Of a DNA stretch of 64,000 nt, positions 34,938 to 45,244 are shown in pieces. The notes under the pieces were generated by a model. It was not told where the DNA came from. It saw only the letters and a program-made list of their open reading frames with translations, and searched no databases. The stretch covers positions 4,136,001 to 4,200,000 of the forward strand of contig OX639991.1 of NCBI GenBank assembly GCA_951828585.1, in the 5' to 3' direction. This DNA is from Longimicrobiales bacterium. Lineage in GTDB: Bacteria > Gemmatimonadota > Gemmatimonadetes > Longimicrobiales > Gaopeijiaceae. The translations under genes were made by a program, and so were the position numbers. How positions within the stretch are numbered: position 1 is the first letter of the stretch; each line of letters begins with the position of its first letter.

Positions 34938-35150
34938 TTATGATACCTCCTTTAGGGTGAGGGAACCTTCTTGGGCAGTTGATGGGATTTGCTGGGCCTG
35001 CGCCCCCGGCGGGGAACTTATCAGGACCGCAACAAGAGAGACGTTCACGGCCATCAGAGCAACCGTGGTCATCCATGGTTTCGCGAACAGCCCGGCACCG
35101 GGCGTGTCTCCTGTCCGTTTCGGTGATCGATGGATCAGTCGTGAGTACAT
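34938..35150 (-). CDS. Short secreted or membrane peptide, 70 residues
   Basis: MYSRLIHRSPKRTG is followed by a hydrophobic segment (WMTTVALMAVNVSLVAVLI) and a probable signal cleavage after PPGAQAQ, leaving about 20 residues. GAGGAG lies upstream of the start. Its stop overlaps the start of the interrupted secreted-protein gene (TAATG), showing tight coupling. It lies 68 bp downstream of the broken sigma factor. No family recognised; it could be a signalling peptide or merely a leader frame. Confidence 0.5.
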   Translation of the reverse strand: MYSRLIHRSPKRTGDTPGAGLFAKPWMTTVALMAVNVSLVAVLISSPPGAQAQQIPSTAQEGSLTLKEVS

Positions 35151-35218
35151 CCTGTCTTCTCCTCATTTCTCTGGAGGTGTTCGGTCTCGGGCTCCCGCCG
35201 CTGACGGGGAAGCGCCCT

Positions 35219-35833
35219 CTACCCATAGAGTGCCATGAACGCCCAGATCTGTTCAGTTCGATCAAATCCGACTCCGTAGGCCGCTCCCCCGACCCTCGGC
35301 ACTCCAGGCGAAGAAGTCATGGAGGAGTCTCCCCCCCCCGCTTGGAACATATGTTCCCTGAGCTTCCGAATCGCGGCCGCCCGATGCCGTCGCACCGTCG
35401 CTGGCTTCACCCCCAGCTCCCGGGCGATCTCCCCATCCTCCGTTCTCTCGCACACCAGGCGAAACACCTCAAGTTGCCTCTTCGTCAGCACTCGCGGCGC
35501 GGCTTCCAGAACCCGCTCGGCTCGCGCATCCTCGTCTCTTCCCGCGCCGGGGTCCGGAAACAGGTTCTCCCGAATCTCGTCCCCGTTCTCCCGGCGCAGC
35601 CGACGCCGGCGTGCCTCCATCCTCAACAAGCCGGACACCAGATTCCGGGTGATCCGGACCATCCACGCCCACGGATTCCGGACCATGTCCACCGCGGCCG
35701 GGTCCGAGCGGGCTATGGAGAGCGCCGTCACGCACGCCTGCTGCACGATGTCCTTCGCAGCGTCCCGGTCATCCAAAACGACTCACGCCGCTCTCATCAT
35801 CGTGTCCCACCACCTACCCGCCCATTCGAAGCG
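35219..35833 (-). pseudogene. ECF-like sigma factor, 3' part (split by an insertion)
   Basis: Minus-strand reading gives RFEWAGRWWDTMMRAA, an in-frame TGA at 35783-35785, then VVLDDRDAAKDIVQQACV, which is sigma region 2. Region 4 is in LTKRQLEVFRLVCERTEDGE and IARELGVKPATVRRHRAAAI. Codons before the TGA continue the sigma fold up to 35833, where the inverted repeat of the integrase-type element begins. The N-terminal start is found on the far side at 38670-38585. A TTG at 35776 could still initiate a 185-residue fragment. The gene is therefore broken twice: by insertion and by a nonsense codon. Confidence 0.72.
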
Positions 35834-35963
35834 TTGTCCAATGAGAAATGATCATGAGCGGGGAGCCGGTTTCCAACGGGAAGTGAGTATCCATGTCGCA
35901 AGCCGGCGGGGCGAGTCGCAGCTCCAGTGCGAGCGGGTCCGGGGCAGAGGTATGACGTAGCCA

Positions 35964-37116
<1,153 letters not shown>

Positions 37117-37126
37117 ATGAGCGGGG

Positions 37127-38413
37127 GTGCGAGCAGATCATGGGAGCATGATCGTGACACTCAGCACCGAACGGATTCGCACCGTCGACGACATCCGCGC
37201 CTTCCTCGGCGGGAGCGAGGGGGCGGACATCGCCCCCCACGACCGTGAGGCGGCGTACGCGTTCATTGAGCGGACGCTGGTCCGGTTCCGCTACCACTTC
37301 GGCCTGTCGAGGGCCGGGAAGGGCCTGGTCAGGAAGTACGTCGCCAAGGTCACCGGCTACTCGGACGCCCAGCTGACGCGGCTGATCAGGCAGCAGCGCC
37401 GCACGGGCCGCATCCGCGACCACCGGCTGCGCCCTCCTTTGCGTCCCTTCGCCACGGTCTACACGACCGCCGACGCGATACTGCTGGCGGAGGTGGACGA
37501 GGCCTTCGGCCAGCTCTCGGGACCGGCGACGAAGAGGATCCTGTGGCGCATGTACCATGTCTTCGGCGACAAGCGCTTCGAGCGCCTGGCGGGGATTTCG
37601 AACGGCCACATCTACAACCTGCGTGCCCGCCGGGCGTACCGGCGTGCCCGGACCACGTACCGCGCGACGCGGGGCTCGTCGTCGCCGATCGGGCAGCGGC
37701 GCAGGCCCCGGCCGGAGGGCCGCCCGGGCTTCGTGCGGGTCGACACCGTGCACAGCGGCGACCGCGACGGCGAGAAGGGGGCCTACGTGATCAACATGGT
37801 CGACGAAGTGACGCAGTACCAACAACTTGCGTCGGTTCGGCGGATCACCGAGCAGTTCATGGTCCCCGTGCTCGAGGAGCTCGTCGGCGCGTTCCCCTTC
37901 CGCGTCCTGGCCTTCCATTCCGACAACGGGTCGGAGTACATCAACCACCGGGTCGCGGAGATGCTGAACAAGCTGCACGTCGAAGAGTTCACGAAGTCGC
38001 GGCCCCGGCGCTCGAACGACAACGCGCTGGTCGAGTCCAAGAACGGCAACGTCGTACGCCGGTGGCTGGGGCGCAGCCACATCCCGGAGTCTCTGGCACC
38101 GGATGCCGACGCGTTCCTGCGCGACCATCTCTCGCCCTTTCTCAACCATCACCGCACCTGCCTCTTCGCGGTCGAGGTCGAGGATGCGAACGGGCACCGC
38201 CGCAGGAAGTACCCCCAGGAGCTGGTCATGACCCCGTACGAAAAGCTCGGATCGCTGCCCGGGGCCGACGGCTTTCTGAAGCCCGGCATCACCTTCGAGC
38301 AGATTGACGCCGCGGCGCACGCCGTGGACAGCCTCAAGGCGGGCCAGGAGGTCCAGCGGGCCCGCAAGGCGCTCTTCCACCTCATCGCCAAGGCGCTGAA
38401 CCCCGCAGCATGA
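37127..38413 (+). CDS. DDE integrase-type transposase (ISNCY/IS481-like)
   Basis: 428 residues from a GTG at 37127; ATG at 37148 (MIVTLSTER) is an equally good start. N-terminal helical DNA-binding part (LVRKYVAKVTGYSDAQLTRL, LAGISNGHIYNLRARRAYRR), then an rve-type core: Asp in GFVRVDTVHSGDRDG, Asp in LAFHSDNGSEYINH, Glu in NDNALVESKNGNVVRRWLG. The C-terminal tail MTPYEKLGSLPGADGFLKPG matches a remnant at 50656-50854. It belongs to the element 35834-38584; the nested IS110 ends 11 bp upstream of its start, so expression may be altered. Confidence 0.88.
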   Translation: MRADHGSMIVTLSTERIRTVDDIRAFLGGSEGADIAPHDREAAYAFIERTLVRFRYHFGLSRAGKGLVRKYVAKVTGYSDAQLTRLIRQQRRTGRIRDHRLRPPLRPFATVYTTADAILLAEVDEAFGQLSGPATKRILWRMYHVFGDKRFERLAGISNGHIYNLRARRAYRRARTTYRATRGSSSPIGQRRRPRPEGRPGFVRVDTVHSGDRDGEKGAYVINMVDEVTQYQQLASVRRITEQFMVPVLEELVGAFPFRVLAFHSDNGSEYINHRVAEMLNKLHVEEFTKSRPRRSNDNALVESKNGNVVRRWLGRSHIPESLAPDADAFLRDHLSPFLNHHRTCLFAVEVEDANGHRRRKYPQELVMTPYEKLGSLPGADGFLKPGITFEQIDAAAHAVDSLKAGQEVQRARKALFHLIAKALNPAA

Positions 38414-38584
38414 CCGGCCCCGCCCGCCCCTCGGCTCGCTCCGCTCGCCTCGGGGCTGGCGGCCCTTGCGCCGCCCCCTCCCCCACCCCACCATCCCAAC
38501 CTCCATCCACCCCTCACCATCACACCCCCCAACCTCGGCCCCTCCCCCCCGGCTCGTTCATGATCATGTCCGGGTTGGAAAACA

Positions 38585-38670
38585 CTTTCGACCACCTTCG
38601 CCTCCACGCCGGACGCCCCGCGCCCGTACCGACCTAGACCCGGCTCGTCCCCGTCGTGTCGTCCCGTCAT
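38585..38670 (-). pseudogene. ECF-like sigma factor, 5' part
   Basis: From ATG at 38670 the minus strand reads MTGRHDGDEPGLGRYGRG and then GVEAKVVES up to the right terminal repeat of the integrase-type element. Beyond it the frame becomes element sequence. Joined to the fragment at 35833 it gives VVES-RFEWAGRWWDTMMRAA, a plausible N-terminus and region 2.1. The join cannot be placed to the base because the target duplication is unclear. Confidence 0.55.
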
Positions 38671-38794
38671 GGTAGCCTCTCCGGCTCTCCAACGACGAGT
38701 CGCACCCGGCACCACCATTTCCCATCGTCGGACGGCGATCCGCTTACCGTCGCCTCAATTCAATTCAAGCACGCTACGCGCCGCGCCCGCGCGC

Positions 38795-38934
38795 CGCAAG
38801 GGTACGATTCCGATGCGGTTTCGATGCGGTGTACGCTTTCGGTGCGGCGCTTCATTCATCTCTCGCCGCGCCTTGCCGGCCCTACGCCTCGCCGCCCTTG
38901 GTGCTCGAGCTATCCGCGTACCACCGCGGCCCTC
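38795..38934 (-). repeat. Diverged partial copy of the intergenic repeat (copy D)
   Basis: Downstream of glyS. The segment reading GAGCACCAAGGGCGGCGAGG and then GGCCGGCAAGGCGCGGCGAG on the minus strand aligns with the distal half of copy A (GAGCACCGAGAGCGGTGAGG, GCTGGCAAGGAGCGACG). It begins right after the glyS stop, so again it abuts a stop codon, but in the opposite orientation to copies A-C. Identity is clearly lower. Confidence 0.5.
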
Positions 38935-40257
38935 CTAAAGCCGCTCCCGGATCCAGCCCACCACGTGGTCGAGCCCCACGCGCTCCTGCGCCAGTGTGTC
39001 CCGGTCGCGAATCGTCACGGTGCGGTCCTCGGAAGTCTGCCGGTCGATGGTGACGCACCACGGCGTCCCCGCCTCGTCCTGCCTGCGGTAGCGCCGCCCG
39101 ATCGACCCGGCCTGGTCGTAGCCGGCGGGTATCCTTGCTGCGCGCAACGCCTTCAGCAGCTCCTGCGCGATCTCGGGCTGGCCGAACTTCTTCATCAGCG
39201 GGAAGACCGCGGCCTTGATCGGCGCCAGCCGCGGATCGAGCCCCAGCACCACGCGCGGCTGCCCCTCCACCTCTTCTTCGCGGTACCCGTCCACGAGCGC
39301 CACCAGCGCCGCCCGGCCCACCCCCATCGCCGTCTCCACCACGTAGGGCACGAAGCGCTCGCCCGAACCCGGGTCGATGTACAGCAGACGCTTGCCCGAG
39401 AACTCCTGGTGGCGCGACAGGTCGAAGTCGGTGCGGTTGTGGACCCCTTCGAGCTCCTGCCACCCGAAGGGGAACTCGTACTCGAGGTCCACGGCGGTCT
39501 TGGCGTAGTGGGCCAGCTCGTTCGGCCCGTGGGCGTGCTGCCGCAGCTTTTCCGGACGGATGCCGATCTCATGGTGCCAGGCGATGCGCCGGTCGAGCCA
39601 GTAGTCGAACCACTCGTCGTCGCTGCCGGGCTTGACGAAGAACTGCATCTCGGCCTGCTCGAACTCGCGGGTGCGGAAGATGAAGTTCCCCGGCGTGATC
39701 TCGTTGCGGAAGGCCTTGCCCAGCTGGGCGATCCCGAAGGGGACGCGTTGGCGGGAGGTCTGCTGGACGTTGAGGAAGTTGACGTACGATCCCTGGGCGG
39801 TTTCCGGTCGCAGGTAGACCACCGAGGCATCCTCCTCGACCGGCCCCATGAAGGTCTTGAACATGAGGTTGAAGAGGCGTGGCTCGCCCAGATCGCAATC
39901 CTTGTGGGTGCCGGGGGCGACCGAAGGCTTGCGTGGGCAGCCCGCGTCTTCGATGTGGTCCGCGCGCCAGCGCTTCTTGCAGGTCTTGCACTCCAGCAGG
40001 GGGTCGGTGAAGCCGGAGACATGCCCCGAGGCCTCCCAGACGCGCGGGTGCATGAGGATCCCGGCGTCCAGGCCCTCGATGTCGTCGCGCGCGTGCACCA
40101 TGGTGGACCACCACGCGTCGGCGACGTTCTTGCGCAGCTCCACGCCGAGCGGCCCGTAGTCCCAGACCGACGCGGCCCCTCCGTAGATCTCCGAAGACTG
40201 AAACACGAATCCCCGCCGCTTGCACAGCGAGACGATCTTCTCCATGCGGTCCGGCAC
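38935..40257 (-). CDS. glyS: Glycyl-tRNA synthetase (dimeric, class II)
   Basis: 440 residues. Charges tRNA-Gly. Family motifs: MEKIVSLCKRRGFVFQSSEI, YGPLGVELRKN, class II motif 2 region IAQLGKAFRNEITPGNFIFR, FEQAEMQFFVKPG and motif 3 METAMGVGRAA-type (VVETAMGVGRAALVALVDGY). The anticodon-binding domain is at the C-terminus. A zinc-like pair (CKTCKKRW...C) follows motif 1. The GTG at 40257 is favoured over the ATG four codons later because GGGGA lies 6 bases before it. Confidence 0.97.
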   Translation of the reverse strand: MPDRMEKIVSLCKRRGFVFQSSEIYGGAASVWDYGPLGVELRKNVADAWWSTMVHARDDIEGLDAGILMHPRVWEASGHVSGFTDPLLECKTCKKRWRADHIEDAGCPRKPSVAPGTHKDCDLGEPRLFNLMFKTFMGPVEEDASVVYLRPETAQGSYVNFLNVQQTSRQRVPFGIAQLGKAFRNEITPGNFIFRTREFEQAEMQFFVKPGSDDEWFDYWLDRRIAWHHEIGIRPEKLRQHAHGPNELAHYAKTAVDLEYEFPFGWQELEGVHNRTDFDLSRHQEFSGKRLLYIDPGSGERFVPYVVETAMGVGRAALVALVDGYREEEVEGQPRVVLGLDPRLAPIKAAVFPLMKKFGQPEIAQELLKALRAARIPAGYDQAGSIGRRYRRQDEAGTPWCVTIDRQTSEDRTVTIRDRDTLAQERVGLDHVVGWIRERL

Positions 40258-40357
40258 GGCCTGTCCCCGATTGTGTAGTTGGTGTGTAACCCGCAAGCGG
40301 GCTCTGGTGGAGCGGCCCGGCAGTCGAGCAGCGCGGCTCCTCGCAGAGCGTCTAAAG

Positions 40358-41308
40358 TTACCGAAGTGGCATTTCGGGGGAATCGGTGAGGACGGAACCC
40401 AGTTCCCTCTGGTCTCCGGACCCCGGACCCGCGCCCGCCTCGCCACCGGCCGGTACAGCCTCCAGCCCCGTTGCCTCGGCGCTCCAGCTCCACAGCCGCT
40501 CCTGCGCCCTCGTGTCGCGTCCCGTCGCAGAGGGCGCGGCCCGCGCGCCCTTATGAAAGTACAGACCGTTCAGGTCCTCGTCGCGCCGTCCCACCGCCAG
40601 CTCCGCGACGACCGGACCGGCCTTCTCCGTACGCGACGTTCCGACTCGCGCCGCGACCCCGCCACCCGGGATCCGGCCCAGGTAGTTGCGCAGCAGCCCC
40701 GTGTCGTACACTCCCGGATGCAGCGCCGCCGCCTGCACTCCGGTCCCGGCCACTCGCCGGGCCAGCCCCGCCGTGAAGAGTACGTTGGCCAGCTTGCTCT
40801 GCTGATAGGCCTGCCGCCTCCGGTAGCGCCGACGCTCGAAGTTGGGGTCGCGGAAGTTGAACGGCGGGCCCGAGTGGGCGGCCGACGCTACCGTCACGAC
40901 CCGGCTCGGCGCGGGTGCATCCCGGAGCTGGGGGAGCAGGAGGTTCGTCAGGAGAAAGTGACCGAGGTGCGTCACCGCAAGTTGCAGCTCGAATCCGTCA
41001 CGGCTTTCGACCCGCTTCGGGGGAAGACTGGCAGCGTTGTTGACCAGAGCGGAGATGGGCGCCCCCGTCCCGGTGATCCGTCGTGCCCCCTCCCGAACGG
41101 ATTCGAGCGAGGCCAGGTCCGCGACGACAAGACGGTGATTCCCCTGGCTCACGGGTGAGTGCAACGATTCGAGCGCCGCCCGGCCGCGCTGCTCGTCGCG
41201 GCACACCAGGATCAGGTTGTACCCCCGGCCCGCCAGATGCCGGGCCGTGGCCAGCCCGACGCCCCGGTTGCCGCCGGTTACGATCACCGTCCTCATCGCG
41301 TCTCGCAT
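40358..41308 (-). CDS. Short-chain dehydrogenase/reductase (retinol dehydrogenase-like)
   Basis: 316 residues. Rossmann motif TVIVTGGNRGVGLATA, Arg in LILVCRDEQRG (NADP preference is likely), ADLASLESV, VNNAA and the catalytic YQQSK. An additional C-terminal segment of about 70 residues is Pro/Gly/Arg-rich. A second Met at codon 5 is an alternative start. Substrate unknown; single gene between glyS and the divergent nfuA. Confidence 0.92.
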   Translation of the reverse strand: MRDAMRTVIVTGGNRGVGLATARHLAGRGYNLILVCRDEQRGRAALESLHSPVSQGNHRLVVADLASLESVREGARRITGTGAPISALVNNAASLPPKRVESRDGFELQLAVTHLGHFLLTNLLLPQLRDAPAPSRVVTVASAAHSGPPFNFRDPNFERRRYRRRQAYQQSKLANVLFTAGLARRVAGTGVQAAALHPGVYDTGLLRNYLGRIPGGGVAARVGTSRTEKAGPVVAELAVGRRDEDLNGLYFHKGARAAPSATGRDTRAQERLWSWSAEATGLEAVPAGGEAGAGPGSGDQRELGSVLTDSPEMPLR

Positions 41309-41444
41309 TCAGTTGTGAGGTCCGCGGGGTGTCGTCCCATGTGGACACCCCGGCCATGGTCGGGACATATTTCACATTGACCCCGCAACTTGAAGCATCC
41401 GGACGGTCGGCCGTCCGGTTTCATCGGTATCCACGAGGAATGAA

Positions 41445-42035
41445 ATGAAGCTGAACTTTTCGGACAAGGCCCGCGACATGGTGACGTCCTTCATGGATCT
41501 GGAGGAGGACGGGCTGCAGGCGCTCAGGATCGCGGTGGAAGGAAGTCCTTTCGCGCCCAACTACGAGCTTACCCTGGTGGATTCCGACAGCCGCGCCGAG
41601 TCCGACCTGGAGGTGGACGCGGGATCCTTCACCGTGCTCGTGGACAAGGCGAGCGCGGAGCGGCTGAACGGCGCGAACGTGGACTTCGTCGAGACCATCC
41701 AGGAGAGCGGCTTCCAGATCACGCCGGATCCGGAGGCCGTCAAGGAGGCCATGGATGACGCGGGCCCGGCGGGCAAGTTGGCCGACCGGGTCACACATGT
41801 GCTGGAAACCGAGATCAACCCGGCGATCGCGGCGCACGGCGGCGTGATCAACCTGGTGGACGTGCAGGGCACCGAGATCTTCATCGAGATGGCGGGCGGC
41901 TGCCAGGGGTGCGCCATGTCACGCATGACCTTGCGCCAGGGGGTAGAGCGAATGGTGTCGCAATCGGTTCCCGAGGTTACGGCGATCCATGACGTGACCG
42001 ATCACGCCAGCGGGGACAATCCCTATTTCACGTGA
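41445..42035 (+). CDS. nfuA: NfuA-type iron-sulfur cluster carrier
   Basis: 196 residues. N-terminal degenerate HesB/IscA-like domain (residues 1-100, MKLNFSDKARDMVTSF) and C-terminal NifU domain (about 105-180) with the cluster-binding pair in MAGGCQGCAMSRMTLRQGVE. Delivers Fe-S clusters to target proteins. Domain order and length match E. coli NfuA. Confidence 0.92.
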   Translation: MKLNFSDKARDMVTSFMDLEEDGLQALRIAVEGSPFAPNYELTLVDSDSRAESDLEVDAGSFTVLVDKASAERLNGANVDFVETIQESGFQITPDPEAVKEAMDDAGPAGKLADRVTHVLETEINPAIAAHGGVINLVDVQGTEIFIEMAGGCQGCAMSRMTLRQGVERMVSQSVPEVTAIHDVTDHASGDNPYFT

Positions 42036-42135
42036 CCGGGCTTTGGGGGTCCGCAGACTCCTGTTGGAGGCCGGGAGAGGGCGGGCCGGGACGGCGGCGG
42101 GCGCGGGGCCGGGCGCTGCCGCGGGCTGACGAGGG

Positions 42136-43482
42136 GTGCCGCACCGCACGCTGATCCGTGACGCCGCGGTGGTTCTGCCGGGGGAGACCGCGCGGACCCC
42201 GGTGCTGATCGTAGGAGGGCGCATCGCGGCGGTCGGCGCGGCTGCGCACACCCGCGCCGACGAGGTGGTCGACGCGACCGGGCTCCACCTCATGCCCGGA
42301 GTCATCGACGACCAGGTGCATTTTCGCGACCCCGGCCTCACCCACAAGGAGGATCTGCGCACGGGCAGCCGGGCGTGCGCCGCGGGGGGAGTGACCTCGT
42401 TTCTGGAGATGCCGAACACGGATCCCCAGACGGTCACCGTGGAGGCGCTCACGGAGAAGCTGGCGCTTGCGGCGCGGCGGTCGGTGGTCAACTACGGCCT
42501 CTACATCGGCGCCACGACCGACAATCTGGCCGAGCTGCGGCGCGCATCCCGCACCCCCGGCATCAAGATCTTCATCGGGTCGAGCACGGGCAATATGCTG
42601 GTCGACGACCAGGAGCGCCTCGAGGAGATCTTCGCCGAAACCACGCTCCCGATCACGGCCCACTGCGAGGACGAGGCCACCGTGCGCGCCAACCGGGCCG
42701 CATTGAAACCACCGCTCACCGTCCACGACCATTCCCGCATCCGCGACCACCGCGCGGCCGCGACCGCCACCCTGCGCGCCATCGATCTGGCCCGTCGCCA
42801 CGACCACCGCTTCCACGTCCTCCACGTGTCCACCGCGGACGAGGTCGAGATCCTGGCCCGCCAGCGCGACGGCCTCATCACCGCCGAAGCGTGCCCACAC
42901 CATCTCCTCCTCGACGTGACCGACTACAGCCGCCTCGGCACCCTCGCCCAGATGAACCCGTCACTGAAGACGGCGGAGGACAGGGAGGCGCTCTGGCGCG
43001 GCCTCGCCGGGGACGCCATCCAGATCATCGCCACCGATCACGCGCCCCACACCCTCGAGGAGAAGGCGGCCCCCTACCCCGATTCCCCCTCCGGGGTGCC
43101 CGCGGTCGAGGTGGTGCTGCCGCTCATGCTCAACGAGGTCAACCGGGGGCGGTGCACGCTGCAGGACCTGGCGGCGTGGATGTGCGACCGTCCGGCCCGC
43201 ATCTGGGACATCGTTGGGAAGGGGCGGATCGAGGAGGGGTGGGACGCGGACCTGGTGCTGGTGGACATGTCGGCCGGGCGGACGGTGCGCAACAGGGAAC
43301 AGCGGACAAAGTGCGGGTGGAGTCCGTGGGACGGGACCGTGCTCGAGGGATGGCCGGTGCGCACGTGGGTGGGGGGCAAGACGGTCTTCGCGGGGGGGCG
43401 GGTGGAGCGGGAGGCGGTGGGGCGGGAGATCGTCTTCGATCACGCCCGGGGGGGATACCGGGCTACGCGGGGTTCTACCTGA
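42136..43482 (+). CDS. pyrC: Dihydroorotase
   Basis: 448 residues from a GTG at 42136. Catalyses dihydroorotate formation in pyrimidine synthesis. Zinc/carboxylate motifs: [20 protein letters not shown], the lysine in [18 protein letters not shown]-type [18 protein letters not shown] and [12 protein letters not shown]. In the first metal motif Gln replaces the first His of the common HxH, as also seen in Bacteroidota-type dihydroorotases. carB, the earlier pathway step, is on the other strand in the same window. Confidence 0.93.
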   Translation: MPHRTLIRDAAVVLPGETARTPVLIVGGRIAAVGAAAHTRADEVVDATGLHLMPGVIDDQVHFRDPGLTHKEDLRTGSRACAAGGVTSFLEMPNTDPQTVTVEALTEKLALAARRSVVNYGLYIGATTDNLAELRRASRTPGIKIFIGSSTGNMLVDDQERLEEIFAETTLPITAHCEDEATVRANRAALKPPLTVHDHSRIRDHRAAATATLRAIDLARRHDHRFHVLHVSTADEVEILARQRDGLITAEACPHHLLLDVTDYSRLGTLAQMNPSLKTAEDREALWRGLAGDAIQIIATDHAPHTLEEKAAPYPDSPSGVPAVEVVLPLMLNEVNRGRCTLQDLAAWMCDRPARIWDIVGKGRIEEGWDADLVLVDMSAGRTVRNREQRTKCGWSPWDGTVLEGWPVRTWVGGKTVFAGGRVEREAVGREIVFDHARGGYRATRGST

Positions 43483-44179
43483 AGATCGGGTAGAGAATGC
43501 CGGCCTGCAGGGTAAGCACCCTGTGCTTGAGCGCGCTGCCGAAGTCCCCCGAAACGTCCAGAAACCCCGATGTGTACAGCACGCCCAGCGAAATCCCGCG
43601 GCCCGCCCACATGCCGACCTCGACCGCCCCTCCCAACGCCATGCCCAGGTCGACGTTCGACCGCTGGGACGCCAGTGGACCGCGCGCGTCACAGTTCCTG
43701 ATCGCCTCGTACTGTTGGCCATGTATGTAGCCCGATTCCTTCACCCCGCAGCCCAACTCCCAGCTGAGCGCGGGACCCGCCAGCAAGACGACCGAGACCT
43801 CGTCCGGCGACTTGACGCGCAACCTTCCCAGCGCCGTGAACTCGAGATAGTCGGTTTCCAGGAGGACATCGGAATTCCAGTCATAGGTACCGAATTCCCG
43901 CCGCCCTCCCTTTTTCGAGTACGCCCCACCCACTTGAAGGCCCCAGCGGTTCGACAACTGGAAAGCGACCGCCGCGCCGGCCGCGAATCGCGTGATCCCC
44001 AGCGACTCGGTCCACTCCGGTGGGACCGCGACGCCGAGGAAATCATTGAGCGAACTCCCGAAGTCCATGGACGCCGAGTTCACGCCCCCCGTGAGGATAA
44101 GAGTGGTCTGACCGGCGGCGGGCGTCCCGGACAGCAGGAGAAGGGCGAAGGCCAAGGTTGGTGTTGCGGCAACTTTCAT
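43475..44179 (-). CDS. Outer-membrane beta-barrel protein of unknown function
   Basis: 234 residues: signal peptide ([14 protein letters not shown]), then alternating amphipathic strands ([40 protein letters not shown]) and a C-terminal strand ending in IFR. The pattern fits the porin/OmpA-like 8-strand barrel families. It overlaps pyrC by 8 bp tail to tail. Its start overlaps the stop of the upstream EEP gene (4 bp), so they are co-transcribed. Confidence 0.8.
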   Translation of the reverse strand: MKVAATPTLAFALLLLSGTPAAGQTTLILTGGVNSASMDFGSSLNDFLGVAVPPEWTESLGITRFAAGAAVAFQLSNRWGLQVGGAYSKKGGRREFGTYDWNSDVLLETDYLEFTALGRLRVKSPDEVSVVLLAGPALSWELGCGVKESGYIHGQQYEAIRNCDARGPLASQRSNVDLGMALGGAVEVGMWAGRGISLGVLYTSGFLDVSGDFGSALKHRVLTLQAGILYPIFR

Positions 44180-45162
44180 CGGGCTGTCTTCCTTATACCC
44201 CCCACCAGCGGATAGTGATCCGACCCGAAGGTGGTGTCCAGTGTACGATAATCACCCCGCCAGCCGGGCGGGAGCCGGAACATGAGGTAGTCCGCCTGGC
44301 GCAGCCAGCCGCCGATCTCAAAATGGTGGGTGGGCCGGGGGTCGGGGTGTTCCGGCTGCGGGAACCCGGTTCTGGCAAGGGTGTAGGCACCTTCGCGGCG
44401 ACCTCGCACCCAGGTGTTGAGGTCGCCGCCCAGCGCGAAGGCGTCGGCTTCCGAGCAGTCCGGGAAAACTCCCAGCAGCCCTGCCATCTGTCTCCTCCGC
44501 CCACTTCCGAGAGTACGCCATGCGCGGCCCCACGGGGCACGGTTTTCCAGATGCACCGAACACAGCGCCACTCGGCGGCCGCCGATGTCCACCTCCGCCG
44601 CCACCGCCACCCTTCGCTGCCGCTCGAACGGGAGTTCCATGGCGCACGCCGAGGAGAGCGGCACGTTGGCGAGGATTGCGTTGCCCCGGTCCTCCGGCGG
44701 GCCGCCATCCGGTCCCCCGTTCCTCATGGACGGGACGTAGAGCAGGGACAGCGAGGCTTCCCGCGCGAAAGACACGATGTCGGTGCGGTCCTCACCCCGC
44801 GACGTGCCCGTGATGCGGGAGGCCCAGGCGCTGCCGGCGGCCACCTCCGGAAGATCGGGGCCACTGGAGAAGACCTCCTGGAGAAGCAGCACGGTCGGGA
44901 CCGCCTCCGCGCCGGCGTCGGGAGCGATGCGATTCCACAGCGCCCGGATCGCCCCGGCCCCCACCTGCGCATTCCAGACGGCCACCGTCAAGGGCAGGTT
45001 CGGGGTGCCGATTGCGGTGGCATTGCGCATCCGGACCGGCCCGACCGCGGCCCGCCAGCGCGCGAGTTCGGCCTCGTCGCGGCCCGTCGCCGCAGGGATC
45101 CACCGGACCGGCGGCGCCGGTTGGCCGCGTGGGTCCAGGCTTTCCTGCCATCGGTCGCGCAA
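44176..45162 (-). CDS. Endonuclease/exonuclease/phosphatase (EEP) family hydrolase
   Basis: 328 residues. Motifs of the EEP fold: VAVWNAQVG, the metal ligand Glu in VLLLQEVFSSG, VHLENRAPWG, LGGDLNTWVRG (Asp/Asn) and the catalytic GSDHYPLVGG. Substrate may be nucleic acid, phospholipid or inositol phosphate; no secretion signal is apparent. Divergent from gpmI with an 82-bp intergenic gap. Confidence 0.88.
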   Translation of the reverse strand: MRDRWQESLDPRGQPAPPVRWIPAATGRDEAELARWRAAVGPVRMRNATAIGTPNLPLTVAVWNAQVGAGAIRALWNRIAPDAGAEAVPTVLLLQEVFSSGPDLPEVAAGSAWASRITGTSRGEDRTDIVSFAREASLSLLYVPSMRNGGPDGGPPEDRGNAILANVPLSSACAMELPFERQRRVAVAAEVDIGGRRVALCSVHLENRAPWGRAWRTLGSGRRRQMAGLLGVFPDCSEADAFALGGDLNTWVRGRREGAYTLARTGFPQPEHPDPRPTHHFEIGGWLRQADYLMFRLPPGWRGDYRTLDTTFGSDHYPLVGGIRKTAR

Positions 45163-45244
45163 GTGCAGCCACGCCTTTCGTTAGATTGTTCAGCGCCGCC
45201 CCCGCCCCGCCGAGCGTCAATCCGCGTACAAGAATCGCCACTTC

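Larger units (their letters stand above)
31790..34938 (-). pseudogene. Small secreted protein gene interrupted by two IS3-family elements
   Basis: Three minus-strand pieces appear to be one gene. The N-terminal part is 34938-34702, with a strong AAAGGAGGT ribosome site, signal MFSRVLARLAPVVILVAVVV and the segment DAWVGHYEVVPVFWTG. The middle part is about 33359-33315 (NITVRESGVGPGQV). The C-terminal part is 31894-31790 (FALELSNEVGPPHYLMSNG, ending DTYQQVWP). The middle and C-terminal pieces join in frame when the IS at 31895-33314 is removed (GVGPGQVFALELSNEVG). The N-terminal piece now ends at a TGA supplied by the other IS. The intact protein would have been about 130 residues, secreted, of unknown function; its start overlaps the preceding peptide gene (TAATG). 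Confidence 0.7.

Noticed and set aside
38414-38560. Pro-rich reading frame after the integrase-type gene
   Set aside because: C-rich low-complexity DNA within the element; no start signal or domain.
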